From contig NZ_MCNV01000030.1 of the NCBI RefSeq assembly GCF_001718195.1, positions 1 to 64,000 of the forward strand: a stretch of 64,000 bases of DNA, written 5' to 3'. This DNA is from Paraburkholderia nodosa (lineage in GTDB: Bacteria; Pseudomonadota; Gammaproteobacteria; Burkholderiales; Burkholderiaceae). The notes under the pieces were generated by a model, which worked only from the letters and a program-made list of their open reading frames with translations, was not told the DNA's origin and did not search any database. A program made the position numbers and the translations under genes. This document shows positions 1 through 7,776 of this stretch, piece after piece; the first letter of the stretch is position 1; each line of letters starts with the position of its first letter.

Positions 1-455
1 GTGCGCCCGCGTCTACATGCAGCAGCTCCATCGGCAGAGTGGCCGGCTCGCCGAGTGGGTGCGCGCCATGCTCACGCGCCGACACTCGAACGTCGTGGCC
101 TGCGCGCTGGCGAACAAGCTGGCGCGCACCGCCTGGGCACTGGCGACTCGCCACGGCACGTTCGATGCGCGACCGGGCCTCAACGCGCCGGCCTGAGCGC
201 CCGATCCCCAACCACGCTTTACCGCAGTCCCCCACCTGGTTTTGCGACCGCTGAACTTTGATGACGTGAACGGCATACCGGCCTGACGGACAACCTGTTA
301 AAAAAATCGGCTCTCGAAGCCGCGGCGGTTTTAAGGACCATCAGGCGCGACTCTCATCGTGGCGCGGGGAGTGATCCCCACAACGACGCCGGATAGATTT
401 AGGCAAGCCAACCACAACGTCAACGATCAAGGTTGCAAAAACGGGGGTGACCATA
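1..455 (+). mobile_element. Right-hand part of an IS110-family insertion sequence, truncated by the window edge
   Basis: Bases 2-196 encode the end of an IS110-type transposase. The following roughly 250 bases carry no gene of their own and look like the non-coding right end of the element. Short hairpin-forming stretches are visible (for example around 310-330 and 360-380). The exact right boundary is not determined: this family usually lacks long terminal inverted repeats, and I saw no clear target duplication. The boundary at 455 is a guess, set just before the AT-rich run that precedes the regulator stop codon at 470. Confidence 0.45.
2..196 (+). CDS. IS110-family transposase, C-terminal fragment (5' end outside window)
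   Basis: Read in frame 2 from the window edge, this open frame ends in TGA at 194-196. It gives about 64 residues with the pattern RRHSNVVACALANKLARTAW near the end, which is typical of the C-terminal transposase domain of IS110/IS116/IS902 elements (DEDD-type recombinases acting with a bridge RNA). Only the tail is visible, so neither catalytic residues nor activity can be judged. The other frames over this stretch do not look like protein. The left part should continue intact or decayed before base 1. Confidence 0.7.
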   Translation, partial: CARVYMQQLHRQSGRLAEWVRAMLTRRHSNVVACALANKLARTAWALATRHGTFDARPGLNAPA

Positions 456-469
456 GATTTTTTTTGTCC

Positions 470-1195
470 TTATTTTTCGATCGCGCTCTGGGAGGCGGCA
501 GCGAACGCGGGCGGCGTGGGGAAGTACACGCCCGCGCGCTGTGCCGCATTGGCGATGTGCGCCTCGATCGCCTCGCCGGCCGCCGCCGAGTCGCGCGCCT
601 TCAGCGCCACCACGATCAGGCCGTGCTCGCGATGCGTGGAGAGCACGCGCTCGCGCCGGTAGAACGGCATGCGCTGGCTCTCTTTCATGATGTCGGCGCT
701 GCTGCGCAGGATCGATTCGATCGCCGCATTGCCCGCGAGATTCACGATACGCATGTGGAACTCGAAGTCGAGCTGCGCGGCTTCGTCGAGTTCGTCGCAG
801 GCGAGGGCGCTGTGCAGCGCCTCGGTGTTCGCTTCGAGCCACGCCACGTCGGCATCGCCGATGGCGAGCGCCGCCATGCGCGCGGCGAAGCCTTCGAGCG
901 CGTAGCGCATCTGGTAGGTGTCGGGCAGCGACGACTGATCGGCGAAACGCCACGGGTGAGCGTTGGTGGCCTGCGCGCTCGTCACATACACACCCTTGCC
1001 CGCGCGGATCGACAGCATGCCGAGCGCTTCGAGCGTCGAGAGCGCTTCGCGCAACGACGCGCGGCTGATCGCCAGCTCCTCGGAAAGCTGCCGCTGCGCG
1101 GGCAGCAGGCTGCCGACCGGATACAGGCCGCCCTCGATCCGTTCGCGGATCGTGGCGATGGCGGCGTCGGTGACGGTGTGCGGAACGTTCTTCAT
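470..1195 (-). CDS. FadR-subfamily GntR transcriptional regulator of the ureide/dicarboxylate locus
   Basis: A 241-residue protein starting at MKNVPHTV. It has an N-terminal winged helix (about residues 5-75, with ISRASLREALSTLEALGML and the wing AGKGVYV) followed by an all-helical FCD ligand-binding domain (about 90-230). Members of this family bind short palindromes and are usually released by an acidic metabolite. The gene is divergent from dctA-alc-allA, and three TGGTC-N-GACC palindromes fill the shared intergenic space, so it probably controls that operon and itself. The ligand is unknown; allantoate, ureidoglycolate or glyoxylate would fit the context. A longer open frame reaches 1396, but it would read through the operators; the start at 1195 gives a normal family length. 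Confidence 0.85.
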   Translation of the reverse strand: MKNVPHTVTDAAIATIRERIEGGLYPVGSLLPAQRQLSEELAISRASLREALSTLEALGMLSIRAGKGVYVTSAQATNAHPWRFADQSSLPDTYQMRYALEGFAARMAALAIGDADVAWLEANTEALHSALACDELDEAAQLDFEFHMRIVNLAGNAAIESILRSSADIMKESQRMPFYRRERVLSTHREHGLIVVALKARDSAAAGEAIEAHIANAAQRAGVYFPTPPAFAAASQSAIEK

Positions 1196-1219
1196 CGGAT
1201 GGCGCGGGCAGCTTTCGCG

Positions 1220-1230
1220 TGGTCTGACCG
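1220..1230. promoter_or_regulatory. GntR-type operator, near-perfect palindrome
   Basis: TGGTCTGACCG matches TGGTC-N-GACCA at all but the last base. It lies 25 bases upstream of the GntR regulator start codon, where binding would block transcription of the regulator itself. FadR-type regulators commonly recognise TGGT-N-ACCA-like sites. Confidence 0.6.
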
Positions 1231-1320
1231 GTATTGTAGTCCCGTCACGAGCACCCGCATGGTGCATCGCGTCAACGCCCGTGCGCCGTGGGACAAGGCG
1301 TGGCGCTCCGGCCCGCAAAC

Positions 1321-1331
1321 TGGTCAGACCG
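1321..1331. promoter_or_regulatory. GntR-type operator, middle copy
   Basis: TGGTCAGACCG is the middle copy of the TGGTC-N-GACC motif. It sits about 30 bases upstream of the -35 element of the dctA promoter. It differs from the third copy only in the last base. Confidence 0.6.
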
Positions 1332-1360
1332 CGCAAGGGTAAACACCGCACTTGCCAACC

Positions 1361-1389
1361 TTGACTCCGGTATATCGGCTTCCTACTAT
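1361..1389 (+). promoter_or_regulatory. Sigma-70-like promoter of dctA-alc-allA
   Basis: TTGACT (1361-1366) and TACTAT (1384-1389) are separated by 17 bases. Transcription would start near 1396, just upstream of the perfect operator at 1404-1416, so a bound repressor would sit directly on the start site. Confidence 0.6.
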
Positions 1390-1403
1390 CCGCCATAACA
1401 GTG

Positions 1404-1416
1404 CTGGTCAGACCAG
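1404..1416. promoter_or_regulatory. GntR-type operator, perfect 13-base palindrome
   Basis: CTGGTCAGACCAG is a perfect palindrome around a central A. It is the best copy of the motif shared with 1220 and 1321. It lies about 10 bases downstream of the predicted dctA transcription start and 40 bases before its start codon, a classical repression position. Confidence 0.65.
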
Positions 1417-1456
1417 TCAGAACAGTTGCTCCACCCCTGCTCAGTAGGAGACAGTC

Positions 1457-2800
1457 GTGACGAAGTTCTTCAATTCGCTGTTTGGCCGCGTAGTGATCGC
1501 CCTCGTACTAGGCATCGTCGTAGGCGCGGTGTTTCCGCATTTCGCTCAATCGCTGCGCCCGTTCGGCGACGGCTTTCTCAAGCTCATCAAGATGGTGATC
1601 GGGCCGATCGTGTTCTGCGTGGTCGTAAGCGGCATGGCGCACGCGGGCGACCTGAAGAAGGTGGGCCGCGTCGGCCTGAAGTCGGTGGTGTACTTCGAGG
1701 CGATGACCACCGTCGCACTCGTGATCGGCGCCGTGCTCGCGTATGTCACGCGTCCGGGCGCGGGCATGAACGTCGATCTGCACTCGCTCGATGCGGCCTC
1801 GCTTGCGACCTACACGGAGCACGCCAGGAGCCTGAAGGACACCGCGGGCTTCCTGCTGAAGATCATTCCCGACACCGCCTTCGACGCCTTCGCGAAGGGC
1901 GACATCCTGCAAATCCTCGTATTCTCGGTGTTGTTCGGCAGCGCGCTCTCGCTGCTCGGCCCGAAGGCGCAGCGTGTGAACAGCCTCATCGACGAACTCT
2001 CCCAGGTTTTCTTTCGCGTGATGGGCTTCATCATCAAGCTCGCGCCGCTCGGTGTGCTCGGCGCGATCGCGTTCACGACCGGCACCTACGGCGTCGCTTC
2101 GCTCAAGCAGCTTGGGCTGCTCGTGATCGTGTTCTACGCGAGCTGCGTCGTGTTCGTTGCGGTCGTGCTCGGCATTGTCATGCGGCTGGCGGGCTTCAAC
2201 GTGTTCAAGCTGATCCGCTACCTGCGCGAAGAACTCTCGATCGTGCTCGGCACCGCTTCGTCCGACGCCGTGCTGCCGCAGATCATGCGCAAGCTCGAAT
2301 GGATGGGCGTGAAGGATTCGACGGTGGGCCTCGTGATCCCGACGGGCTACTCGTTCAATCTCGACGGCTTTTCGATCTACCTCACGCTCGCCGTGATCTT
2401 CATCGCGCAGGCAACCAACACGCCGCTGTCGATGCACGACCTCATCGTGGTCGTGCTGGTGTCGCTCATCACTTCGAAGGGCGCGCACGGCATTCCCGGC
2501 TCGGCGATCGTGATTCTCGCCGCCACGCTCTCCGCCATTCCCGCGATTCCCGTGCTCGGCCTCGTGCTGATCCTGCCGGTGGACTGGTTCGTCGGCATCG
2601 CTCGCGCGCTCACCAACCTGATCGGCAACTGCGTCGCGACGGTGGTGGTCGCAGTGTGGGAGCACGACATCGACAAGGCGCGCGCCAGGCGTGTGCTGAA
2701 CCTCGACGAAGGCTTTCTCTACGTGCCGGCGGGCGACAGCGACGCAGACACGGCGCATGGCGAAAACGGTGCGCTCGGCGGCAAGCACGCGCACGCCTGA
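1457..2800 (+). CDS. dctA: C4-dicarboxylate:cation symporter (DctA family)
   Basis: A 447-residue member of the DAACS (SLC1-type) family, which imports succinate, fumarate, malate and related acids across the inner membrane with cations. It shows the family features: eight or so hydrophobic segments, the loop with GTASSDAVLPQIMRKLEWMG, and the GYSFNLDGFSIYLTLA substrate/cation-binding region. The start is GTG at 1457, preceded by AGGAG with good spacing. It is the first gene of a likely operon with alc and allA and lies behind a GntR-controlled promoter. DctA orthologues are close to this length. Its substrate here may be a ureide-pathway acid rather than succinate; that is inference from the neighbours. 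Confidence 0.88.
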   Translation: MTKFFNSLFGRVVIALVLGIVVGAVFPHFAQSLRPFGDGFLKLIKMVIGPIVFCVVVSGMAHAGDLKKVGRVGLKSVVYFEAMTTVALVIGAVLAYVTRPGAGMNVDLHSLDAASLATYTEHARSLKDTAGFLLKIIPDTAFDAFAKGDILQILVFSVLFGSALSLLGPKAQRVNSLIDELSQVFFRVMGFIIKLAPLGVLGAIAFTTGTYGVASLKQLGLLVIVFYASCVVFVAVVLGIVMRLAGFNVFKLIRYLREELSIVLGTASSDAVLPQIMRKLEWMGVKDSTVGLVIPTGYSFNLDGFSIYLTLAVIFIAQATNTPLSMHDLIVVVLVSLITSKGAHGIPGSAIVILAATLSAIPAIPVLGLVLILPVDWFVGIARALTNLIGNCVATVVVAVWEHDIDKARARRVLNLDEGFLYVPAGDSDADTAHGENGALGGKHAHA

Positions 2801-2861
2801 CCCAGCACTCGGCATTCGTTTTCCTTCGATCAACTGAACAACCCACGCGAACGACACCATC

Positions 2862-3881
2862 ATGGCCATTCCGACTCTCGACCCCAATGCTCCCGCCTTC
2901 ACGCGCCGCTACATGAACCTCGCCGATCCGCGTCTGGGCGCCCGCGCGCTCCACGCGAGCGACGAGTTCTTCGCGCCGAAGGAGCGCATGCTCGATCCGC
3001 AGCCGGCGGTCTTCATCCCCGGCAAGTACGACGACCACGGCAAGTGGATGGACGGCTGGGAAACGCGCCGCAAGCGCACGACGGGCCACGACTTCTGCAT
3101 CGTGCGCCTCGCGCGCCCGGGCGTGATTTACGGCCTCGATCTCGACACGAGCCACTTCACGGGCAACTTCCCGCCGGCGGCTTCGATCGAGGCGTGCTAC
3201 GCGCAGTTGGGCGACGACGATACCCCCAGTGACAACACCGACTGGCAGACCATCGTCCCCGCGACGACCTTGCAGGGCAACCAGCACCACTACGTCGAAG
3301 TGAGCGATACGCGCGCGTTCACGCATTTGCGCGTGAATCTCTATCCCGACGGCGGCCTCGCGCGTCTGCGCGTGTACGGTCAGCCCCGGCGCGACTGGAA
3401 CACGGTGGAGCGCGGCAGCCTCATCGATCTCGCGGCGATCGAAAACGGCGCTTATCTGGTCGCGGCCAACAACCAGCACTTCGGGCTCGCTTCCACGATC
3501 CTGATGCCCGGCCGCGGCGTGAACATGGGCGACGGCTGGGAAACGCGCCGCCGCCGGGAGCCGGGCAACGACTGGGCGATCGTGGCGCTCGCGCGGCCCG
3601 GCATCATCCGCAAGGTCGAAGTGGACACGGCGCACTTCAAGGGCAACTACCCGGACCGCTGCTCGCTGCAGGCGGCGACCGTGACGGGCGGTACCGACGA
3701 CTCGCTCGTCACCCAGGCGATGTTCTGGCCGGAACTGCTCGCCGAGCAGAAGCTCGAAATGGACAAGCAGCACGTGTTCGAGAGCAGGATCGCGGCGCTC
3801 GGCCCGGTCACGCACGTGCGTTTCAACATCTTCCCGGACGGCGGCGTCTCGCGCCTGCGCCTGTGGGGCGAACTGGCTTAA
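2862..3881 (+). CDS. alc: Allantoicase
   Basis: A 339-residue allantoicase (allantoate amidinohydrolase), which hydrolyses allantoate to ureidoglycolate and urea in purine-ring catabolism. The protein is built of two repeated beta-sandwich modules. Each carries the motif GDGWETRRRR or DGWETRRKR, followed by a DTSHFTGNFP or DTAHFKGNYP box and ending in a LRVNLYPDGG or VRFNIFPDGG segment. This internal duplication is diagnostic of the family. Length is normal. The gene sits 61 bases after dctA and 13 bases before allA, whose product uses its reaction product, so the three are very likely one operon. Confidence 0.93.
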   Translation: MAIPTLDPNAPAFTRRYMNLADPRLGARALHASDEFFAPKERMLDPQPAVFIPGKYDDHGKWMDGWETRRKRTTGHDFCIVRLARPGVIYGLDLDTSHFTGNFPPAASIEACYAQLGDDDTPSDNTDWQTIVPATTLQGNQHHYVEVSDTRAFTHLRVNLYPDGGLARLRVYGQPRRDWNTVERGSLIDLAAIENGAYLVAANNQHFGLASTILMPGRGVNMGDGWETRRRREPGNDWAIVALARPGIIRKVEVDTAHFKGNYPDRCSLQAATVTGGTDDSLVTQAMFWPELLAEQKLEMDKQHVFESRIAALGPVTHVRFNIFPDGGVSRLRLWGELA

Positions 3882-3894
3882 GCGAGGAGCCGCG

Positions 3895-4407
3895 ATGCAG
3901 ATCCTGCACATGGAACCCTTGACGCGCCAGGCGTTCGCGCCGTTCGGCGACGTCATCGAACTCGAAGGCGCGCGTCATTTTCCGATCAACGGCGGCACGA
4001 CCGAGCGCTTTCACGATCTCGCCGCCATCGACGTGAACGAGGCGGGCGGCCAGCCCATCGTCAGCGTGTTTCGCGCCCAGCCGCGTACGTGGCCCGTCGA
4101 GATTGCGATGATGGAGCGACATCCGCTAGGCAGCCAGGCGTTCGTGCCGCTCGGCGAAGCGGACTACGCGGTGGTGGTCGCGCCCGCGGGCGAGTTCGAT
4201 CCGGCCGGCTTGCGGGCGTTCTGGGCCGGGCGCGGGCAGGGCGTCAACTACGCCAAAGGCGTCTGGCATCACCCGTTGCTCGCGTTCGGGCGCGTAAGTG
4301 ACTTCGTCGTGATCGATCGCGGCGGCACGCAGCCGAACTGCGACGAGATCGCGCTCGCGCGGCCCTGGCGGCTCGCGCAAGCCGACACGGCACTCGTGCC
4401 CGCCTGA
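3895..4407 (+). CDS. allA: Ureidoglycolate lyase
   Basis: A 170-residue AllA-type ureidoglycolate lyase, a cupin-fold enzyme that splits ureidoglycolate into glyoxylate and urea. Typical family segments are MEPLTRQAFAPFGDVIE at the N-terminus, the ERHPLGSQAFVPL box in the middle, and GVWHHPLLAF, which supplies metal-site histidines. It starts 13 bases after alc with GCGAGGAGC as ribosome binding site. It completes the two-step conversion started by Alc. A bidirectional terminator follows directly and separates it from fur. Confidence 0.93.
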   Translation: MQILHMEPLTRQAFAPFGDVIELEGARHFPINGGTTERFHDLAAIDVNEAGGQPIVSVFRAQPRTWPVEIAMMERHPLGSQAFVPLGEADYAVVVAPAGEFDPAGLRAFWAGRGQGVNYAKGVWHHPLLAFGRVSDFVVIDRGGTQPNCDEIALARPWRLAQADTALVPA

Positions 4408-4447
4408 GGGCCGGCCCGTTTTTCGCCAATACCGGCTCCCCAAACGA

Positions 4448-4477
4448 AAACGCCACGGCAGATCTGCCGTGGCGTTT
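4448..4477. terminator. Bidirectional terminator between allA and fur
   Basis: A perfect 30-base palindrome: AAACGCCACGGCAGA and its exact complement, with the rightward arm ending in a short T run. It ends transcription of the ureide operon on the plus strand and of fur on the minus strand. Confidence 0.75.
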
Positions 4478-4510
4478 CCTTTTCTGCAGCCTGCAAGCCG
4501 CAAGCGGCGG

Positions 4511-4939
4511 TCAGTGCTTGCGGTGCGGGCAGTTTTCCTTCGTGCATGCGCCGTAGAGCGCGAGGGCGTGCTCCTGGAGCTTGAAGCCGCGCTCCGTGGC
4601 GATCATTTGCTGGCGCTTTTCGATTTCGGGGTCGAAGAATTCTTCAACGATGCCGCAGTCGAGGCACACGAGGTGGTCGTGGTGACTACCCTCGTTCAGC
4701 TCGAACACCGCCTTGCCCGATTCGAAGTTGCTGCGCGTGAGCAACCCGGCCTGCTCGAACTGGGTGAGGACCCGGTAGACCGTGGCGAGGCCGATATCGA
4801 GCTCCTCGTTCAGCAGGTTCCGGTAGACGTCTTCGGCGGTCAGATGGCGCACGGGGCTGTGCTGAAAAATCTCCAGGATCTTGAGGCGAGGCAGCGTCGC
4901 CTTGAGGCCGATGTTCTTGAGATCGGTTGGATTGGTCAT
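4511..4939 (-). CDS. fur: Ferric uptake regulator
   Basis: A 142-residue Fur protein, the Fe(II)-dependent repressor of iron acquisition genes. The winged-helix DNA-binding domain covers about residues 1-80 (TAEDVYRNLL, then DIGLATVYRVLTQF recognition helix). The dimerisation domain has the HHDH metal-binding segment (86-89) and the structural zinc pair C92-x2-C95, with a second cysteine pair in the C-terminal CTKENCPH. Length is normal for betaproteobacteria. It is divergent from bamE, with 136 bases between the start codons. This arrangement (fur beside bamE/omlA) is common in proteobacteria. Confidence 0.96.
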   Translation of the reverse strand: MTNPTDLKNIGLKATLPRLKILEIFQHSPVRHLTAEDVYRNLLNEELDIGLATVYRVLTQFEQAGLLTRSNFESGKAVFELNEGSHHDHLVCLDCGIVEEFFDPEIEKRQQMIATERGFKLQEHALALYGACTKENCPHRKH

Positions 4940-5075
4940 GACGATAAGTCCCTGGAGTACAATGCTAGGTTGTTATGTTAATGCGTTTTTGCCGTTCCGG
5001 GCATTTTCGCCAGAACTTCGAACGATCTTCTACAGAATACGCGCGGCTTCGCGAAAAGCCCGCACGGTGAGGGAA

Positions 5076-6011
5076 ATGATTCCAGAATTCACAACGATCG
5101 GCCGGCGCATGCACGGCGGCCGCCTGGCGTGCACCCTGCTGGCTGCGGCCGCGTTCGCGGCGCTCGCCGGCTGTAAAACATACGACAGCGTGACGCAGCG
5201 CGTCGCCCAGAGCATTACGCCTTACCGCATTACCATCGTGCAAGGCAATTTCGTCTCGGCGGAAGCCGCGGCGCAGATGAAGGTGGGCATGTCGCGCGCC
5301 GAGGTCAAGCAGCTGCTCGGCACGCCGCTCCTCACCGACATGTTCCATGCGAATCGCTGGGACTACATCTTCTATTTCAAGCGCGGCTCGACCGCCGTGG
5401 TCCAGCAGCGTGACTTCGTCGTGCTGTTCGAAGGCGACCGCGTAGCGAGCTGGTCGGGCGGCGAAGACCTGCCCTCGAACCTCGAACTGCTCGCCGAAAT
5501 CGACGGCGACCGCACCGGCAAGAAGGCCGTCGCGGCCGCGCCGGCCTCGGGCGCTTCGGCGCCGGTGGCGGCTGCAGCAGGCGCGCCCGGGCAGGCTTCG
5601 AGCGCGACCGGCCCGACGGTTGGCGACACGGCGCGCACGCCGTCGTCCGAACTCGGCACCGCGACCAACGCACTGCCGCAGGACGCCAACGCACAGGCGG
5701 CCGCCGCCGCGAACCGCGCCACGGAAGCCGTGCAAACCCCGTCGGGCTTCACGCCGTCGGTGCGCGCGGGCAATCCGCAGTCGTCGGCGCTGCCGCAGAA
5801 CGTCGGCACGATGCCATCGCAGGTTCAGCTGCATCGTCAGCCGCAGCCGCAAATCCAGGGCGTGCCGCCGAGCAACCCGGTTGGCCCGACCGCCGGCGCG
5901 CAAGGCACAGGCGATACCAATGCGGCGCCGTCAGGCCCCGCACGGGATTCGTCGCTCGCCGCGCCACCCACGGTGCCGGCCTCGGGGGCCGCTGCGGCTC
6001 CGAGCAACTGA
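5076..6011 (+). CDS. bamE: Outer membrane protein assembly factor BamE with long low-complexity tail
   Basis: BamE (OmlA/SmpA) is the small lipoprotein of the BAM complex that inserts beta-barrel proteins into the outer membrane. A lipoprotein signal ends in LAGC, with Cys33 as the predicted lipidated residue when read from MIPEF. The BamE domain spans about residues 35-145 (YRITIVQGNFVSAEAA, QMKVGMSRAEVKQLLGTPLL, RWDYIFYFKRG). Unusually, roughly 165 further residues follow, rich in Ala, Pro, Gln, Thr and Ser. E. coli BamE is only about 113 residues. An upstream-extended frame exists from 4881, but it has no signal peptide at its start and overlaps fur. ATG 5109 is an alternative start. Confidence 0.88.
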   Translation: MIPEFTTIGRRMHGGRLACTLLAAAAFAALAGCKTYDSVTQRVAQSITPYRITIVQGNFVSAEAAAQMKVGMSRAEVKQLLGTPLLTDMFHANRWDYIFYFKRGSTAVVQQRDFVVLFEGDRVASWSGGEDLPSNLELLAEIDGDRTGKKAVAAAPASGASAPVAAAAGAPGQASSATGPTVGDTARTPSSELGTATNALPQDANAQAAAAANRATEAVQTPSGFTPSVRAGNPQSSALPQNVGTMPSQVQLHRQPQPQIQGVPPSNPVGPTAGAQGTGDTNAAPSGPARDSSLAAPPTVPASGAAAAPSN

Positions 6012-6184
6012 CCCGGCTGACCCAGCCGGTAACACAAGCAGGGCGTCGTGCGCGAGGCGCGCCACGCCTCGATCCGGCGGCCGGGGTGTCACCACCACCG
6101 GCCGCCGCGTTTTTTGGCGGCGGCGCTGCGTGGCGCCTGGTAGGACCCGGCACCGCGGCCCGCGACACAATGGCAGGAAGACTC

Positions 6185-6982
6185 ATGAAAATCGCAATCG
6201 CGGGGGCATCGGGCCGCATGGGCCGCATGCTTATCGAAACCGTCCTGAATTCGCCCGACGTCACGCTCTCGGGCGCGCTCGTGCGCAAGGGCTCGGCCGC
6301 CGTCGGCCAGGACTCCGGCGCGTTCCTCGGCAAGGACACCGGCGTGCGCATCACCGACGACATCGAGCAGGTCTTCGCGCAAAGCGACTGCCTGATCGAC
6401 TTCACGCGCCCCGAAGGCACCCTCGTGCACCTCGAGGCGGCGCAGCGCCACGGCGTGAAGATGGTGATCGGCACGACCGGCTTCGACGCCCAGCAAAAGG
6501 CGCAGCTCGGCGCGGCCGCGCAGAAGATCGGCGTCGTGTTTGCGGCCAACATGAGCGTGGGCGTGAACGTCACGCTCAAGCTGCTCGAATATGCGGCGCG
6601 CTTTTTCGAGACCGGCTACGACATCGAGATCATCGAGGCGCACCATCGCCACAAGGTCGACGCGCCCTCGGGCACCGCGCTTGCGATGGGCGAGGCCGTG
6701 GCGCACGCACTCGGCCGCAATCTCGACGAATGCGCCGTGTATGGCCGCGAAGGCGTCACGGGCGAGCGCGACCCCTCGACGATCGGGTTTTCGGCGATTC
6801 GCGGCGGCGATATCGTCGGCGATCATACGGTACTGTTCGCGGGCATTGGCGAGCGCATCGAGATTACGCACAAGTCCTCGAGCCGCCTGTCCTATGCCCA
6901 GGGCAGCGTGCGCGCCGCGCGCTTTCTGCAGGACAAGGCCCATGGCCTGTACGATATGCAGGACGTGCTCGGCCTGCGCTGA
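6185..6982 (+). CDS. dapB: 4-hydroxy-tetrahydrodipicolinate reductase
   Basis: A 265-residue DapB, which reduces hydroxy-tetrahydrodipicolinate with NAD(P)H in the lysine and diaminopimelate pathway. Visible features are the N-terminal dinucleotide motif GASGRMGR, the GTTGF motif, and the active-site segment EAHHRHKVDAPSGTA with the catalytic histidine pair and lysine. Near the end is GDHTVLFAGIGERIEITHKS, also typical. Length matches the family. It follows bamE by 173 bases and precedes the ExbB/ExbD-like pair. The ATG at 6185 is chosen because the dinucleotide motif then begins at residue 7. Confidence 0.96.
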   Translation: MKIAIAGASGRMGRMLIETVLNSPDVTLSGALVRKGSAAVGQDSGAFLGKDTGVRITDDIEQVFAQSDCLIDFTRPEGTLVHLEAAQRHGVKMVIGTTGFDAQQKAQLGAAAQKIGVVFAANMSVGVNVTLKLLEYAARFFETGYDIEIIEAHHRHKVDAPSGTALAMGEAVAHALGRNLDECAVYGREGVTGERDPSTIGFSAIRGGDIVGDHTVLFAGIGERIEITHKSSSRLSYAQGSVRAARFLQDKAHGLYDMQDVLGLR

Positions 6983-7035
6983 GCGTTTCCCCTACGGTCC
7001 GGCGCCTGCGCCGGACCGACAGTGAGCGAGGTCCG

Positions 7036-7764
7036 ATGGCAGCGAGTTCCGGAGTCATTCACTATCTGCAGACGGGCGACGCGGTCACCCACGCGGTTGC
7101 GTGGGTATTGCTCGCCATGTCGGTCGCGAGCTGGTGTTTCCTCATCATCAAGAGCTGGATCCTGCTGCGCGCGAAGCGCCAGGGGCCACGCGCCATTGCG
7201 CGCTTCTGGCAGGCGCGCACGCTCGCGGACGGCGTTGCCGCCATGCGTCCGGTCGACCGCGAGCGCGTGTTTCTGCCGCTGGCTCAGGCGGCGCTCGCCG
7301 CCGAGGAAGCCGACGCGCCCGGCGTGATGCTCGCGCGCGTGGATCGCGGCGAGCGCGTCCTGCGGGCGCTGCGCGGCGCGCTGCAGGCGTCGCAGCGGCG
7401 CCTCGAATTCGGCCAGGTCCTGCTCGCCTCGGTGGGCAGCACGGCGCCGTTCGTCGGTCTGCTCGGCACCGTCTGGGGCATCTATCACGCGCTCGGCAGC
7501 ATTGCCGCGAGCGGCCAGGCGATGATCGAGAACGTGGCTGGCCCGGTGGGCGAGGCGCTCATCATGACGGCCTTCGGTCTCGTCGTCGCGATTCCTGCGG
7601 TGCTCGCCTACAACGTGCTGGGTCGCCTCGTGCGCCAGCTCTGCGACGATCTCGACGGCTTCGCCCACGATCTGCACGCCTATGCCTGTGCGCCCGAAGG
7701 CGCGCCGCTGCGCCGCGAAGGTGCGCACGGCGCGATGCGCGAAGGCGCGCGCGCCGAGTCGTAG
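7036..7764 (+). CDS. MotA/TolQ/ExbB-family proton channel protein
   Basis: A 242-residue inner-membrane protein of the ExbB/TolQ family. One transmembrane helix lies near residues 20-44. A cytoplasmic region follows, and then two long helices in the conserved C-terminal block (about 130-155 with SVGSTAPFVGLLGTVWGIY, and 175-195 with MTAFGLVVAIPAVLAYN). With its partner encoded next it should form a proton-driven motor that energises a TonB- or Tol-type system. No tonB or tolA is adjacent, so ExbB versus TolQ cannot be decided from context. The C-terminus is rich in Arg, Glu and Ala. Confidence 0.87.
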   Translation: MAASSGVIHYLQTGDAVTHAVAWVLLAMSVASWCFLIIKSWILLRAKRQGPRAIARFWQARTLADGVAAMRPVDRERVFLPLAQAALAAEEADAPGVMLARVDRGERVLRALRGALQASQRRLEFGQVLLASVGSTAPFVGLLGTVWGIYHALGSIAASGQAMIENVAGPVGEALIMTAFGLVVAIPAVLAYNVLGRLVRQLCDDLDGFAHDLHAYACAPEGAPLRREGAHGAMREGARAES

Positions 7765-7776
7765 GAGGCAACGCGT

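Noticed and set aside
1426..2916. Second plus-strand frame overlapping dctA
   Set aside because: Arg-rich shadow frame; dctA in the other frame has clear transporter motifs.
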